Below, in pieces: positions 53,263-60,088 of a stretch of DNA of 64,000 nt; within the stretch, counting starts at the first letter, position 1, and every line of letters starts with the position of its first letter. The notes below the pieces were generated by a model. It ran no database searches, was not told the DNA's origin, and worked only from the letters and a program-made list of their open reading frames with translations. This DNA comes from Varibaculum prostatecancerukia (GTDB lineage: Bacteria > Actinomycetota > Actinomycetes > Actinomycetales > Actinomycetaceae): positions 1,116,001-1,180,000 of the forward strand of contig NZ_OW968402.1 of NCBI RefSeq assembly GCF_943169825.2, given 5' to 3'. The translations under genes were made by a program, and so were the position numbers.

Positions 53263-54833
53263 TTTTGCCCCTCCCAGGCATCTAACCACCAAGAGGATTT
53301 GCGGTACACCAGCAGTAAGATTTCTTGCTCGCCGTAAACCCGCAGGAAAATCCGGGGCCCTAGGTGATTGGGGACTCCGGGACGCCACCACTGTCCGTTT
53401 ATAGGCCAGGGCCCTTCGGTTTTCTGCACCGCTATTTTCCGTCCGGCTACCTGCACCCATTTGACCGGGGCTTTTAGCTGTCCGTCTTTCCCAGGCAAGA
53501 TTTGCCGGCCGCGACTATCGATAATTCCCGCCGGTTTAGGGTGCATGAAAACTATTTCCGGCGCTACCCCACTTAGCGCCCCAACTCTAGGACGGGGTCG
53601 CTTTTGTCTCCCCCGCTCTTGCCAAGGTTTCAGTTCAATCACTGAACGCGGATCATATCCACTGGTTAAATGAGGTACCCGCACCCCGTGTTTACCTAAT
53701 AAGCTGCTGGCACTGCGGGCTGCCTGATCTAGTTCCTGGGGAGGATCCGCGTTTCGTCCCCAAAGCGGCGTCATCGCCTGGCGGGCATCTACTGTCTTCA
53801 AAGGATGCAGCTCTATCTGGGAGACTGCCCCCAGGGCTTCGCTGCCGCTGCCTCCAACCGTAACCGCCTCTAACTGGTGTTTTATCCTCTCTACTAGGTC
53901 TTTGCTGCTAACTTCCACCCCCAGGTTCCAGCTGCGGCTAAGCACTTTCCCGTTTTCGCAGCGGCAAATAAACTGCACCTGGGTGCACACCAGCCCGCTC
54001 GCGCGCAGGCGGGCATACATTTCCACCACTAACGCCCGGGCAGGCAGCAACAGTTGGGTAAGGGAGCTGGCGGGCGGGGTGAAGAATTGGTAGAGACCGG
54101 GTGAGGCGGGCGCGGTTTTCACCCTGGCAGCGTCCTCCAGATTTTCCCCGCTCGCTAAGTCGTAGCCAATCGCTCCCAGAGTGCCAAAACGCCGGATCAG
54201 CGCCGGGCGTCCCAGGGCGCACAGTTGCCCCAAGCTGGTGATTCCCAGGTGGATTAGGCTGTCCGTCATTTTTGTTAGGTACTGGTCGGAGAAATCAAAT
54301 CCGCTTATTTTTATCCCCGGACGCAAGAAAAACCCCAGGCTACTTAAGGGCTCTGCGCCAAGAAAAGGCATTACCCCAGGGTCGGCAATCAGCAGCTGTT
54401 CGCGGGCAGCTAGACACGCCGCCAAAGTACCCCGAGCAATCCCAATCTGCACCGCGTACCCTACCTGCGCTAACTGTTCAGTTAGTTCTGCGGCCAGGGC
54501 AGATTCTGCGTGGCGCTGACTGCGACTTAAAGCGGCGGTCACCAGCCCCGGAAACCAGCTCTTGGGGGAATAGAGTTGCTGGGCTGCGGCCTCTACGACC
54601 GGTTGAAACGCCAGTTCCATATCTGCCAGTGAGTAGGGTTTTTCTTTGAGGGAGGGACAGAGGACGCGCGCTTGCTTTAGCCGCATCTGCGGCCTTATTC
54701 CGGCTGCGCGCGCCGGAGCCGTGACTGCCTGCACTCGCCCGCCACTACACAGCGCCACTGCTTCATCTAGGGGGAGTTTGGCGGCTTGGGCTGGCCACTC
54801 GGGGATATAGAGGGCTAGTAATCTATCGTTCAT
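53259..54833 (-). CDS. imuB: ImuB, catalytically inactive Y-family polymerase homologue
   Basis: A 524-residue adaptor of the mutasome that links DnaE2 to the beta clamp. The fold follows Y-family polymerases (LKQARVLCPSL, GIARGTLAACLAAREQ, LGITSLGQLCALGRPALIRRFG) but the catalytic acidic residues are missing: ALYIPEWPAQAA replaces the DMDxFFAxVE motif. The C-terminal part (~340-524) is the variable region that binds partners. GGAGGG lies before the ATG inside the small ORF at 54830. Confidence 0.93.
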   Translation of the reverse strand: MNDRLLALYIPEWPAQAAKLPLDEAVALCSGGRVQAVTAPARAAGIRPQMRLKQARVLCPSLKEKPYSLADMELAFQPVVEAAAQQLYSPKSWFPGLVTAALSRSQRHAESALAAELTEQLAQVGYAVQIGIARGTLAACLAAREQLLIADPGVMPFLGAEPLSSLGFFLRPGIKISGFDFSDQYLTKMTDSLIHLGITSLGQLCALGRPALIRRFGTLGAIGYDLASGENLEDAARVKTAPASPGLYQFFTPPASSLTQLLLPARALVVEMYARLRASGLVCTQVQFICRCENGKVLSRSWNLGVEVSSKDLVERIKHQLEAVTVGGSGSEALGAVSQIELHPLKTVDARQAMTPLWGRNADPPQELDQAARSASSLLGKHGVRVPHLTSGYDPRSVIELKPWQERGRQKRPRPRVGALSGVAPEIVFMHPKPAGIIDSRGRQILPGKDGQLKAPVKWVQVAGRKIAVQKTEGPWPINGQWWRPGVPNHLGPRIFLRVYGEQEILLLVYRKSSWWLDAWEGQK

Positions 54834-54934
54834 CGCGCCCTCCTCGCCTTAATCGGGATAGCTGAGAGAAAGCGAAACAGCAGAGGCAAACTTAATAACT
54901 CCGGTAGCGGGGTCGCAGAGCGCAGAGTATCCAT
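54830..54934 (-). CDS. Candidate 34-residue ORF coupled between imuA' and imuB
   Basis: The ATG (54934-54932) shares a base with the imuA' stop (TGATG) and its TGA (54832-54830) shares bases with the imuB start (ATGA). AAAGGTG stands about eight bases before its ATG. The product begins MDTLRSATPLPELLSLPLLF and ends with a basic run KARRAR; the middle is hydrophobic. It may be a real micropeptide or a device that couples imuB translation to imuA'. I recognise no family. It fills the whole space between the two genes with no spare base. Confidence 0.5.
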   Translation of the reverse strand: MDTLRSATPLPELLSLPLLFRFLSAIPIKARRAR

Positions 54935-55419
54935 CAGGCACTCACCTTTATAGTGGTTGTTGCCCCAGGGAAACTTGTCGAGTGCCGGGCGCTAGCTTCT
55001 AGGGAGATAGCGCCTGCCCAGGCAGACGCGGACAAGATTACGCAACCGGAGCGGCGCGCTTTTGCGGTTAGAATCCGTTGTTGCTGCGGACCGTAATCTA
55101 CCATTCCGATAGCCAGGACTGCCGCGCAGGGTACGAAAAGTTGGGCGCATGCCAGGGCGCTGCCGCCGGTATAGGGAATGGTGATTACCCGTCTTAAATC
55201 CAGCCCGATTTGCCAGGCGCGCTGCCAGCCTAGATCTGGAAAATCTAGGAATACTGCCCAGCCGCTCTCCCCCATTTTTTCGGCGGCCATCTCTAGCAGC
55301 TGCGCCCCGCCCGCTACTTTTTGATAAGCGCTGGCCAGTGGCTTTGGGCTGCGGGAGCGCATCGCCAAAACCTGGCGCGCCTTTTCCAGGCGCTGCAACT
55401 GAGCCAACTTATCGAACAT
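54934..55419 (-). CDS. imuA': ImuA'-type protein of the SOS mutasome operon
   Basis: A 161-residue protein assigned by position and by the block WAVFLDFPDLGWQRAWQIGLDLRRV, which corresponds to the central segment of actinobacterial ImuA' (RecA-like, without Walker A). It is shorter than the mycobacterial protein (~250 residues, family knowledge). It helps recruit DnaE2/ImuB to lesions. ATG 55419 is chosen because -10 and -35 elements end just upstream; the open frame to 55455 would put the start inside the -35 element. The message is leaderless. Confidence 0.75.
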   Translation of the reverse strand: MFDKLAQLQRLEKARQVLAMRSRSPKPLASAYQKVAGGAQLLEMAAEKMGESGWAVFLDFPDLGWQRAWQIGLDLRRVITIPYTGGSALACAQLFVPCAAVLAIGMVDYGPQQQRILTAKARRSGCVILSASAWAGAISLEASARHSTSFPGATTTIKVSA

Positions 55420-55427
55420 ACGTTCGA
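55412..55427. promoter_or_regulatory. LexA box (SOS operator) of imuA'-imuB-dnaE2
   Basis: TCGAACATACGTTCGA fits the Gram-positive LexA consensus CGAAC-N4-GTTCG exactly and is flanked by T and A. It covers the imuA' start codon and touches the -10 element, so bound LexA would block initiation. Confidence 0.9.
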
Positions 55428-55455
55428 TTATAGGGAGCCTCCCCCGATTTGTCAC
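55427..55455 (-). promoter_or_regulatory. imuA' promoter
   Basis: Minus strand GTGACA (55455-55450), 17-base spacer, consensus TATAAT (55432-55427), then seven bases to the ATG. This is one of the best promoters in the window and predicts a leaderless mRNA. Confidence 0.8.
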
Positions 55456-55459
55456 CCCT

Positions 55460-55502
55460 TTTTCCGGGGGTGCTTTTAGCGCGGAAAACCCGCCTTTAAG
55501 AG
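55460..55502 (+). repeat. 43-base diverged direct repeat, copy A
   Basis: Matches 56240-56282 at 33 of 43 positions with no gap; all ten differences are transitions. Common core: CTTTTA then CGC and GAAAA. The two copies bracket the dinJ-yafQ module. Confidence 0.7.
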
Positions 55503-55524
55503 ATACAGATAAGCAGTTCAGACT

Positions 55525-55803
55525 CTAAAAGAGATCTGCGTGACTTCCGGTTGCAACCAAGGACAGCACCAGTACGTCGTGTTGCTTATAGTAAATCAGC
55601 AACCAGTCTGGTTCGATATGACACTCTCGATGTTTCACCCAGTTACCAGTTAGCGCATGGTCTCGACACTTTTCCGGTAAAGGAGTATCGCTCGCCAGAA
55701 GGTCAACGATCCTCTCTAGTTTTCCAAGGTCTTTTCCCCGCTTTTTAGCAGCTTTCAGTTGTTTGCGAAACTGCGAGGAGTATTTGATGACATAGCGCGC
55801 CAT
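55525..55803 (-). CDS. yafQ: YafQ-type mRNA interferase toxin
   Basis: A 92-residue RelE/ParE-superfamily ribonuclease that cuts mRNA on the ribosome. The catalytic residues of E. coli YafQ can all be placed: His49 (DHALTG), His62, Asp66 and Trp67 (HIEPDW), His88 (GSHAD) and the C-terminal Phe92. The ATG overlaps the dinJ stop by one base (TAATG). The antitoxin gene comes first, as in most type II systems. Confidence 0.93.
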   Translation of the reverse strand: MARYVIKYSSQFRKQLKAAKKRGKDLGKLERIVDLLASDTPLPEKCRDHALTGNWVKHRECHIEPDWLLIYYKQHDVLVLSLVATGSHADLF

Positions 55804-56084
55804 TAGTCGTCCTCGCTAAGAGCGGCAGCAAATGCTTCACGGGCGCTTGCGTAGCCGGGAACGCGAGGGTCTTTGGCAATCTGTTCCGCCTCTAACATGG
55901 CGGCAATCGTCTCCCTATTGGGGTTGCCTAGTTGAATCTGGAAAGGAATGGCACGCTCGCGGATAGCTTGCCGCACGAAAACGTTAAACGCGGTAGAAAT
56001 ATTCATTCCCATCTCGCTAAACAGCTGATCCGCCTCTTTCTTCAAGGCCGCATCCATACGAATACTGATATTTGTTGTAGCCAT
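55803..56084 (-). CDS. dinJ: DinJ-type antitoxin (RelB/DinJ family)
   Basis: A 93-residue antitoxin. The N-terminal ribbon-helix-helix DNA-binding domain reads TTNISIRMDAALKKEADQLFSEMGMNISTAFNVFV, and the C-terminal part that wraps the toxin is helical (REAFAAALSEDD). ATG 56084 follows a strong AAAAGGAGG; the frame extends further but without homologous sequence. With the toxin it should repress its own promoter. Confidence 0.92.
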   Translation of the reverse strand: MATTNISIRMDAALKKEADQLFSEMGMNISTAFNVFVRQAIRERAIPFQIQLGNPNRETIAAMLEAEQIAKDPRVPGYASAREAFAAALSEDD

Positions 56085-56100
56085 AAAAGACCTCCTTTTA

Positions 56101-56134
56101 CGTGCATAGTATGCTATACGCACGAATAAATCAA
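56101..56134 (-). promoter_or_regulatory. dinJ-yafQ promoter and operator
   Basis: Minus strand TTGATT (56134-56129), 17 bases, TACTAT (56111-56106). An imperfect inverted repeat (CGTGC-ATAG at 56101-56109, CTAT and GCACG to 56124) covers the -10, as expected for autoregulation by the DinJ-YafQ complex. Confidence 0.65.
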
Positions 56135-56239
56135 TACTTTTCACGACAGAAATAGTATTTAGAAATTAAAGATAGACCCGGTAGCGTCTTCGCCACAACG
56201 ACTGCACGTAAAATCCCAGGGCAGCCGTAACCACGGGCA

Positions 56240-56282
56240 TTTTCTGGGGATACTTTTAACGCAGAAAATCTACCTTTGAGGG
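56240..56282 (+). repeat. 43-base diverged direct repeat, copy B
   Basis: Partner of 55460-55502 in the same orientation, 780 bases away. Confidence 0.7.
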
Positions 56283-56304
56283 CGTGCGGGAGGCTCGAAA
56301 TCTG

Positions 56305-56325
56305 CCCGCTTGGCGCGGGTTTTAT
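56305..56325 (+). terminator. Weak terminator-like hairpin in the dinJ-LytTR gap
   Basis: CCCGC, five-base loop, GCGGG, then TTTTAT. No gene on the + strand ends here. The rest of the gap 56145-56450 shows only repeat copy B and no open frame worth calling. Confidence 0.35.
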
Positions 56326-56450
56326 ACCGCTTAGTTCAGATTACTTGTACTGCCAGCAATGAGGCTCTTAACTGTAAGTAGCAACTACGCACGCACTATC
56401 GTTTTGCGGATTATCGCCGGTAAGTGCGAGAGGAAAGGAGTCGGAACGGA

Positions 56451-56924
56451 ATGAAATTCACGCTCACGATTGATCCCACCGTAACCGAAACTATCGTGAC
56501 GGTAACGGCGCGGGAGGTTGATGCTGAGGTGCAAGCGATTCAAAGGCTTGCTTCCGGTAGCCTAAGTGGCGCCCTCTCCCCCGCACTCGAGCACCCGCTT
56601 CGCCGTCTCATCGGGACAGGTGCCAATGACGCCACGGTGTTGGAAGTGCGCTCGATACTCGCGTTCTTTACTAAAAAGAAAGCGGTGTATGCCCATACCA
56701 GTAAGGGTGATTGGCGAATTAAAGCCCGCATGTATGAACTCGAAGAATCTCTACCTGCAGACGATTTTGTACGTATTTCGCAATCGGAGATTGTAAATAT
56801 TGCCGCGATCAAGAAACTTGATCTTTCTTTCTCGGGAACGATCAGTGTGCAGCTAAAAGATGGCTCTCGCTATTACGTTTCCCGCCGGCAACTTCCAGCT
56901 TTTAAATCCAAACTGGGAATCTAA
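56451..56924 (+). CDS. LytTR DNA-binding regulator
   Basis: A 157-residue protein with a C-terminal LytTR domain (about 65-157): LAFFTKKKAVYAHTSKGDWRI, LEESLPADDFVRISQSEIVNIAAI, LKDGSRYYVSRRQLPAFKSKLG. It has no receiver domain; the first ~60 residues are of unknown fold. It stands directly before a DUF3021 membrane protein, a frequent pair in which the membrane protein is thought to control or sense for the regulator (family knowledge). AAAGGAG lies about ten bases before the ATG. Confidence 0.88.
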   Translation: MKFTLTIDPTVTETIVTVTAREVDAEVQAIQRLASGSLSGALSPALEHPLRRLIGTGANDATVLEVRSILAFFTKKKAVYAHTSKGDWRIKARMYELEESLPADDFVRISQSEIVNIAAIKKLDLSFSGTISVQLKDGSRYYVSRRQLPAFKSKLGI

Positions 56925-56966
56925 CCCCTGCAGAAAACCTCTAAATCACACGAAGGATAAAAACCC

Positions 56967-57410
56967 ATGGAAACTAAAAAAATAGTTGGTCTCACCCTGG
57001 TAGGGGCTTGCATTGGGATCACTATCGGCACCAGTATTGAACTTATTTTTTCTTCTCTTTCCTCCTCTAGCTATTACCCGGGAGTTCCAGAATTCTTAAA
57101 CAGTTTTGGAAACGAAAACGTGGCAGTACTAATTGAGAGGCTAGTTTATGCACTCTACGGCATAATAAGTAACTTTGCGGGGTTGCTTTACCGTAACGAA
57201 ACTCGCCCGCTCTTCCTCAATACTGCCCTACATTTCGGGATCATCCTTATCTGTGGGATCGCAGCTGGCAGCTACCTTAAATGGTGGGGCTCTAGCTTCG
57301 ATATGCTCGGCGTAATCATCGCAATAGCGCTTATCTACCTGCTGATTTGGCTGTTTAATTGGCTAGTTGCCCGCGCTGAAGTAAAAAAGATGAACCAAAA
57401 ATTGCAATAA
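56967..57410 (+). CDS. DUF3021 family membrane protein
   Basis: A 147-residue protein with four predicted membrane helices (about 7-27, 55-75, 88-105, 112-135), charged at the C-terminus (RAEVKKMNQKLQ). It fits DUF3021, which accompanies LytTR regulators lacking a receiver. GAAGGA is placed before the ATG. Function not known; likely the membrane partner of the upstream regulator. Confidence 0.82.
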   Translation: METKKIVGLTLVGACIGITIGTSIELIFSSLSSSSYYPGVPEFLNSFGNENVAVLIERLVYALYGIISNFAGLLYRNETRPLFLNTALHFGIILICGIAAGSYLKWWGSSFDMLGVIIAIALIYLLIWLFNWLVARAEVKKMNQKLQ

Positions 57411-57425
57411 AGCCTCGCCCCAGGA

Positions 57426-57455
57426 TTCCCGTTTACTCATATGGGTAAACGGGAA
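57426..57455 (+). terminator. Hairpin after the LytTR-DUF3021 operon
   Basis: A perfect 11-base-pair stem TTCCCGTTTAC / GTAAACGGGAA with an eight-base loop sits 16 bases after the DUF3021 stop. A T tract is missing, so it may stabilise the 3' end rather than terminate. Confidence 0.5.
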
Positions 57456-57534
57456 AATCCAAAGCAGAGAATATGGTGTAAGGCCTTGCTAGACCGGGCG
57501 GCTAGGCATGGCCACAGTCAGCGCACTTATCGGT

Positions 57535-57785
57535 CTACACGGGATAGGAGCTGTGATCTATTTGTTGGAACCGTTCGGCAACTTTTTCGAGGTAGTCGCG
57601 GTGTTTCAACTTGGCTAACCATTCAGCAGGGATTGTTTTTTCTGTAGGCGGCACCCACAACTGTCCGGCTTAGACAGGCATAGGCGGCGCTATCCCCTCC
57701 GAAACTGACGACGGTTTCGATGGCTTCGCGGAAAGTAGTGGCGTGATAGCAACTGCGATGTATCCGTCGTACCCTACTTCGATAA
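57535..57785 (-). pseudogene. Remnant of an ADP-ribosylglycohydrolase gene
   Basis: Translating the minus strand gives, in successive frames, DGYIAVAI, then TFREAIETVVSFGGDSAAY ... TVVGAAYRK, then EKTIPAEWLAKLKHRDYLEK and a stop at 57537-57535. This matches the C-terminal end of DraG-type ADP-ribosylglycohydrolases (GGDTDT, then the IPxxW...RDYL end). At least two frameshifts split it, and the metal-binding GGDTDT has become GGDSAA. Everything upstream of about 57785 is lost. A C8 tract lies at 57854-57861. The rest of 57786-57959 is the promoter region of the next gene. Confidence 0.55.
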
Positions 57786-57959
57786 ACGCACTAAAGCGAG
57801 TCATTGTTTGTTTACCAATGTAACGTCTATCACCAGCGCCCAATGGACTTTCACCCCCCCCGTAAGCGGTTCCTGTGGGGTTAGCAGTAGCCCGAGTAGT
57901 GGCCGGGGAATTTGCTTGATACACTCGTTATGGATATCTCATCATAATCAGGAGGAATA

Positions 57960-59510
57960 ATGAAGGATTGGTTGCGTACCACGGCTGCTTTTGCAGGCGT
58001 GGCGGCCCTGACACTGGGAAGCGCTGTTACCGCTACAGCAGCAAATAGCGTAGATGAAGGTAGTAACGTTAAGAGTTTCAATGTTACTTGGAGCGACAAG
58101 GTCAAGCGGTACGACCAAGCACTTGAGGGCACCAAAATTGACGTGCTTCTATACTGCGGGGTTTACGAATTCAAAAATGGCGAGCCAACCGGCGATCCGC
58201 TTGGATACGAGTGGCCAAGGCTCCAGCTCACTGTTGGCAAAAATCAAAAAATTCCCCTTGATATCAAACTCAACAACCCCAAGTACAAGGGTGTTGACAA
58301 GATAGGCGTTGACGACTGCTACCAGTATCGCGACGGGAAGTGGGGACCTAGCCAGTTCTCTTTTGGAACTGGCTATCATGCTGGCGTCAAAAGTCTCGCC
58401 ATGAACCAGCAGGCCAACACCGATTTCAAGTTTGAATTGGTTAAAGGCGAGTGGGATGGGGAAACCTATCTAGGTGAGATTCCCGAGGGCAAGGCGCCCA
58501 CAATCACTGTCGGAGTGTCGCAAGGCAAGGTTACAGAAAATGGCGAAAAAGTTTACGAGCCCCTTATAACCAAGGCCGGCGACCCGGCGGCAAACAAGTA
58601 TGTCTTCGCCGACGGGGCTTCTCATACGCCTTCTGCCGAAGTCAATCCGAAGAACCGTCAAGACACCCCTATTACTCGTGCTTCAATTGGTAATAGCCTG
58701 GACATGTTCTCTGGCTACACGGGTCGTTACAGGTGGTACCAGTTGACCGCTTCTATTGACGATTCTGAACAAGCTAAGCTCTTCCGCGTTGAAAGCGTTG
58801 AAGGTAATGACTCTAAAGGCTGGACGGTGAAGGTAAGCTCAGCTATCCGCACGATGACTCCCAAGGCCCCCACTCTAGTAGAGGCAAATAAGTGCGGCGT
58901 TGAGGGTACGGTTCAGCTTCCCGAGTCCAAGTACTTTGACTACGAAACCGTTACCGAGGGAACCAAAGTTTCGGTAGCTGCCCTAGTTAAGCAGGCTTAC
59001 AAGGACAAGATCGAAGTTAAGGGCGACACCAAGTGGGAGTTCAATGTTGCTCCCAAGCCGTGTACACTAGGTCCAGCTGAACAGTTGGCAACTCCTGCTG
59101 CTCCTAAGCTGATCAATCCTTCCGCTGATGATCCTTCTTCTTGCACCGTTAAACCTTACGTGACGATCAAGCAGACCGAGGGCGTTTCCTACACCGTTAC
59201 TGCAAACGGCGTTGAGCTGAAGGCTAACAAGGATGGCAAGTACCTCTACCCGTACAACTCGAAGGTAGAAGTTAAGGCCTCCGCATTGGACGGTTACTTC
59301 CTGGCTGAAGACGCTGTAACTAAGTGGACCTGGGACAGCCACGATACCGCGATGAACCCAGCATGCAAGCCGGCTCAACCGGAGAATAAGCAAGTTTCTC
59401 AGCCTATGAAGAAGCTTGCTTCAAGTGGTGCTGAGGTCGCTTCCCTACTCGGCATCTCCGCTCTACTACTCCTCGCAGGCGGTGCGCTAACCGCACGCAG
59501 GTTCAAGTAA
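57960..59510 (+). CDS. Secreted, probably sortase-anchored surface protein
   Basis: A 516-residue exported protein. A signal peptide (1-28) with a Lys-Arg start and AGVAALTLGSAVTATA core is followed by a long extracellular part with paired Cys (YCGVYE ... DDCYQY; KCGVEG ... KPCTLG; SSCTVK ... PACKP). The last two pairs mark two similar C-terminal modules of ~80-100 residues ending in a Trp-containing strand. The end reads LASSG (486-490), a hydrophobic stretch and ARRFK, the arrangement of a cell-wall sorting signal with Ser in place of Thr. AGGAGGA precedes the ATG. I do not recognise the extracellular family. Confidence 0.8.
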   Translation: MKDWLRTTAAFAGVAALTLGSAVTATAANSVDEGSNVKSFNVTWSDKVKRYDQALEGTKIDVLLYCGVYEFKNGEPTGDPLGYEWPRLQLTVGKNQKIPLDIKLNNPKYKGVDKIGVDDCYQYRDGKWGPSQFSFGTGYHAGVKSLAMNQQANTDFKFELVKGEWDGETYLGEIPEGKAPTITVGVSQGKVTENGEKVYEPLITKAGDPAANKYVFADGASHTPSAEVNPKNRQDTPITRASIGNSLDMFSGYTGRYRWYQLTASIDDSEQAKLFRVESVEGNDSKGWTVKVSSAIRTMTPKAPTLVEANKCGVEGTVQLPESKYFDYETVTEGTKVSVAALVKQAYKDKIEVKGDTKWEFNVAPKPCTLGPAEQLATPAAPKLINPSADDPSSCTVKPYVTIKQTEGVSYTVTANGVELKANKDGKYLYPYNSKVEVKASALDGYFLAEDAVTKWTWDSHDTAMNPACKPAQPENKQVSQPMKKLASSGAEVASLLGISALLLLAGGALTARRFK

Positions 59511-59525
59511 CCAACTAGCAACATG

Positions 59526-59561
59526 CATTTCGCCTCCCGGCTAATTCCGGGAGGCGAAATG
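59526..59561 (+). terminator. Strong terminator after the surface protein gene
   Basis: A perfect 15-base-pair stem (CATTTCGCCTCCCGG with CCGGGAGGCGAAATG) and a six-base loop, followed by TTTTGAT. The sequence from 59562 to 59764 contains no feature I can support. Confidence 0.9.
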
Positions 59562-59764
59562 TTTTGATACGACCTTACGCTCCTCATCCGAAGTTTAACT
59601 AGCACCGTAGCAATCGCGTTATAAGCTCAAATACCTCTTGTGGGCTGAAAGTTAGCTAATGACGTCCAGCAAATCCGGCGTGGATCCTAGTTACCGTCGC
59701 ACTGAGGATGCGATTTATTTTTTGCAAGCCGCTCAACGCTTGTCCTTGTAGAACCTGGTCAAAA

Positions 59765-60009
59765 CTATCCAAGGGTGTGGAAACGATCAAAGAATGCTTC
59801 CAGTTTTTCTATAACCCGCTTTTTGCGTTCAATCCGACTATCAGCGCCGGTAGCGAACAAGGAGCCTTGCGGCAGAATCTTGAAGATATCTACTCGAATC
59901 CATGTCGTGGATTCTAAAATACTCGCCTGCAGTCAAGTCATAAATACATTTTGGCTGTTTTATCAGCAGCTACCACGTAGATATTTTTTCCGCGGGACGT
60001 AAACATCAT
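59765..60009 (-). pseudogene. Remnant of a small gene, frameshifted
   Basis: On the minus strand an ATG ATG at 60009 opens MMFTSRGKNIYVVAADKTAK, which stops soon after; the next frame continues IYDLTAGEYF; a third continues STTWIRVDIFKILPQGSLF and RKKRVIEKLEAFFDRF to a TAG at 59767-59765. The three pieces join into one plausible ~80-residue protein broken by two frameshifts. I do not know the family; small immunity-like proteins have this size, but that is a guess. Confidence 0.4.
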
Positions 60010-60088
60010 TACTTTATTTCTGGTTTTAGAACTGTGCTTCGCATTGTGCACATCTAGAGTTTATTGACTTTCCTATGCGTTGCAACGG

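Noticed and set aside
53263-53460. 66-codon N-terminal extension of DnaE2
   Set aside because: It lies inside imuB, whereas ATG 53262 has a strong ribosome site, overlaps the imuB stop by four bases and starts directly at the PHP domain.
57441-57647. 68-codon + strand ORF
   Set aside because: It overlaps the minus-strand ADP-ribosylglycohydrolase remnant and has no ribosome binding site or recognisable sequence.
57670-57924. 84-codon minus-strand ORF as an intact gene
   Set aside because: Its frame agrees with the ADP-ribosylglycohydrolase remnant only over a few residues; the homology moves to other frames, so it is not an intact gene.
59708-60002. Two + strand ORFs of 69 and 75 codons
   Set aside because: The minus strand gives a more coherent protein in pieces, and neither + strand frame has a ribosome binding site.
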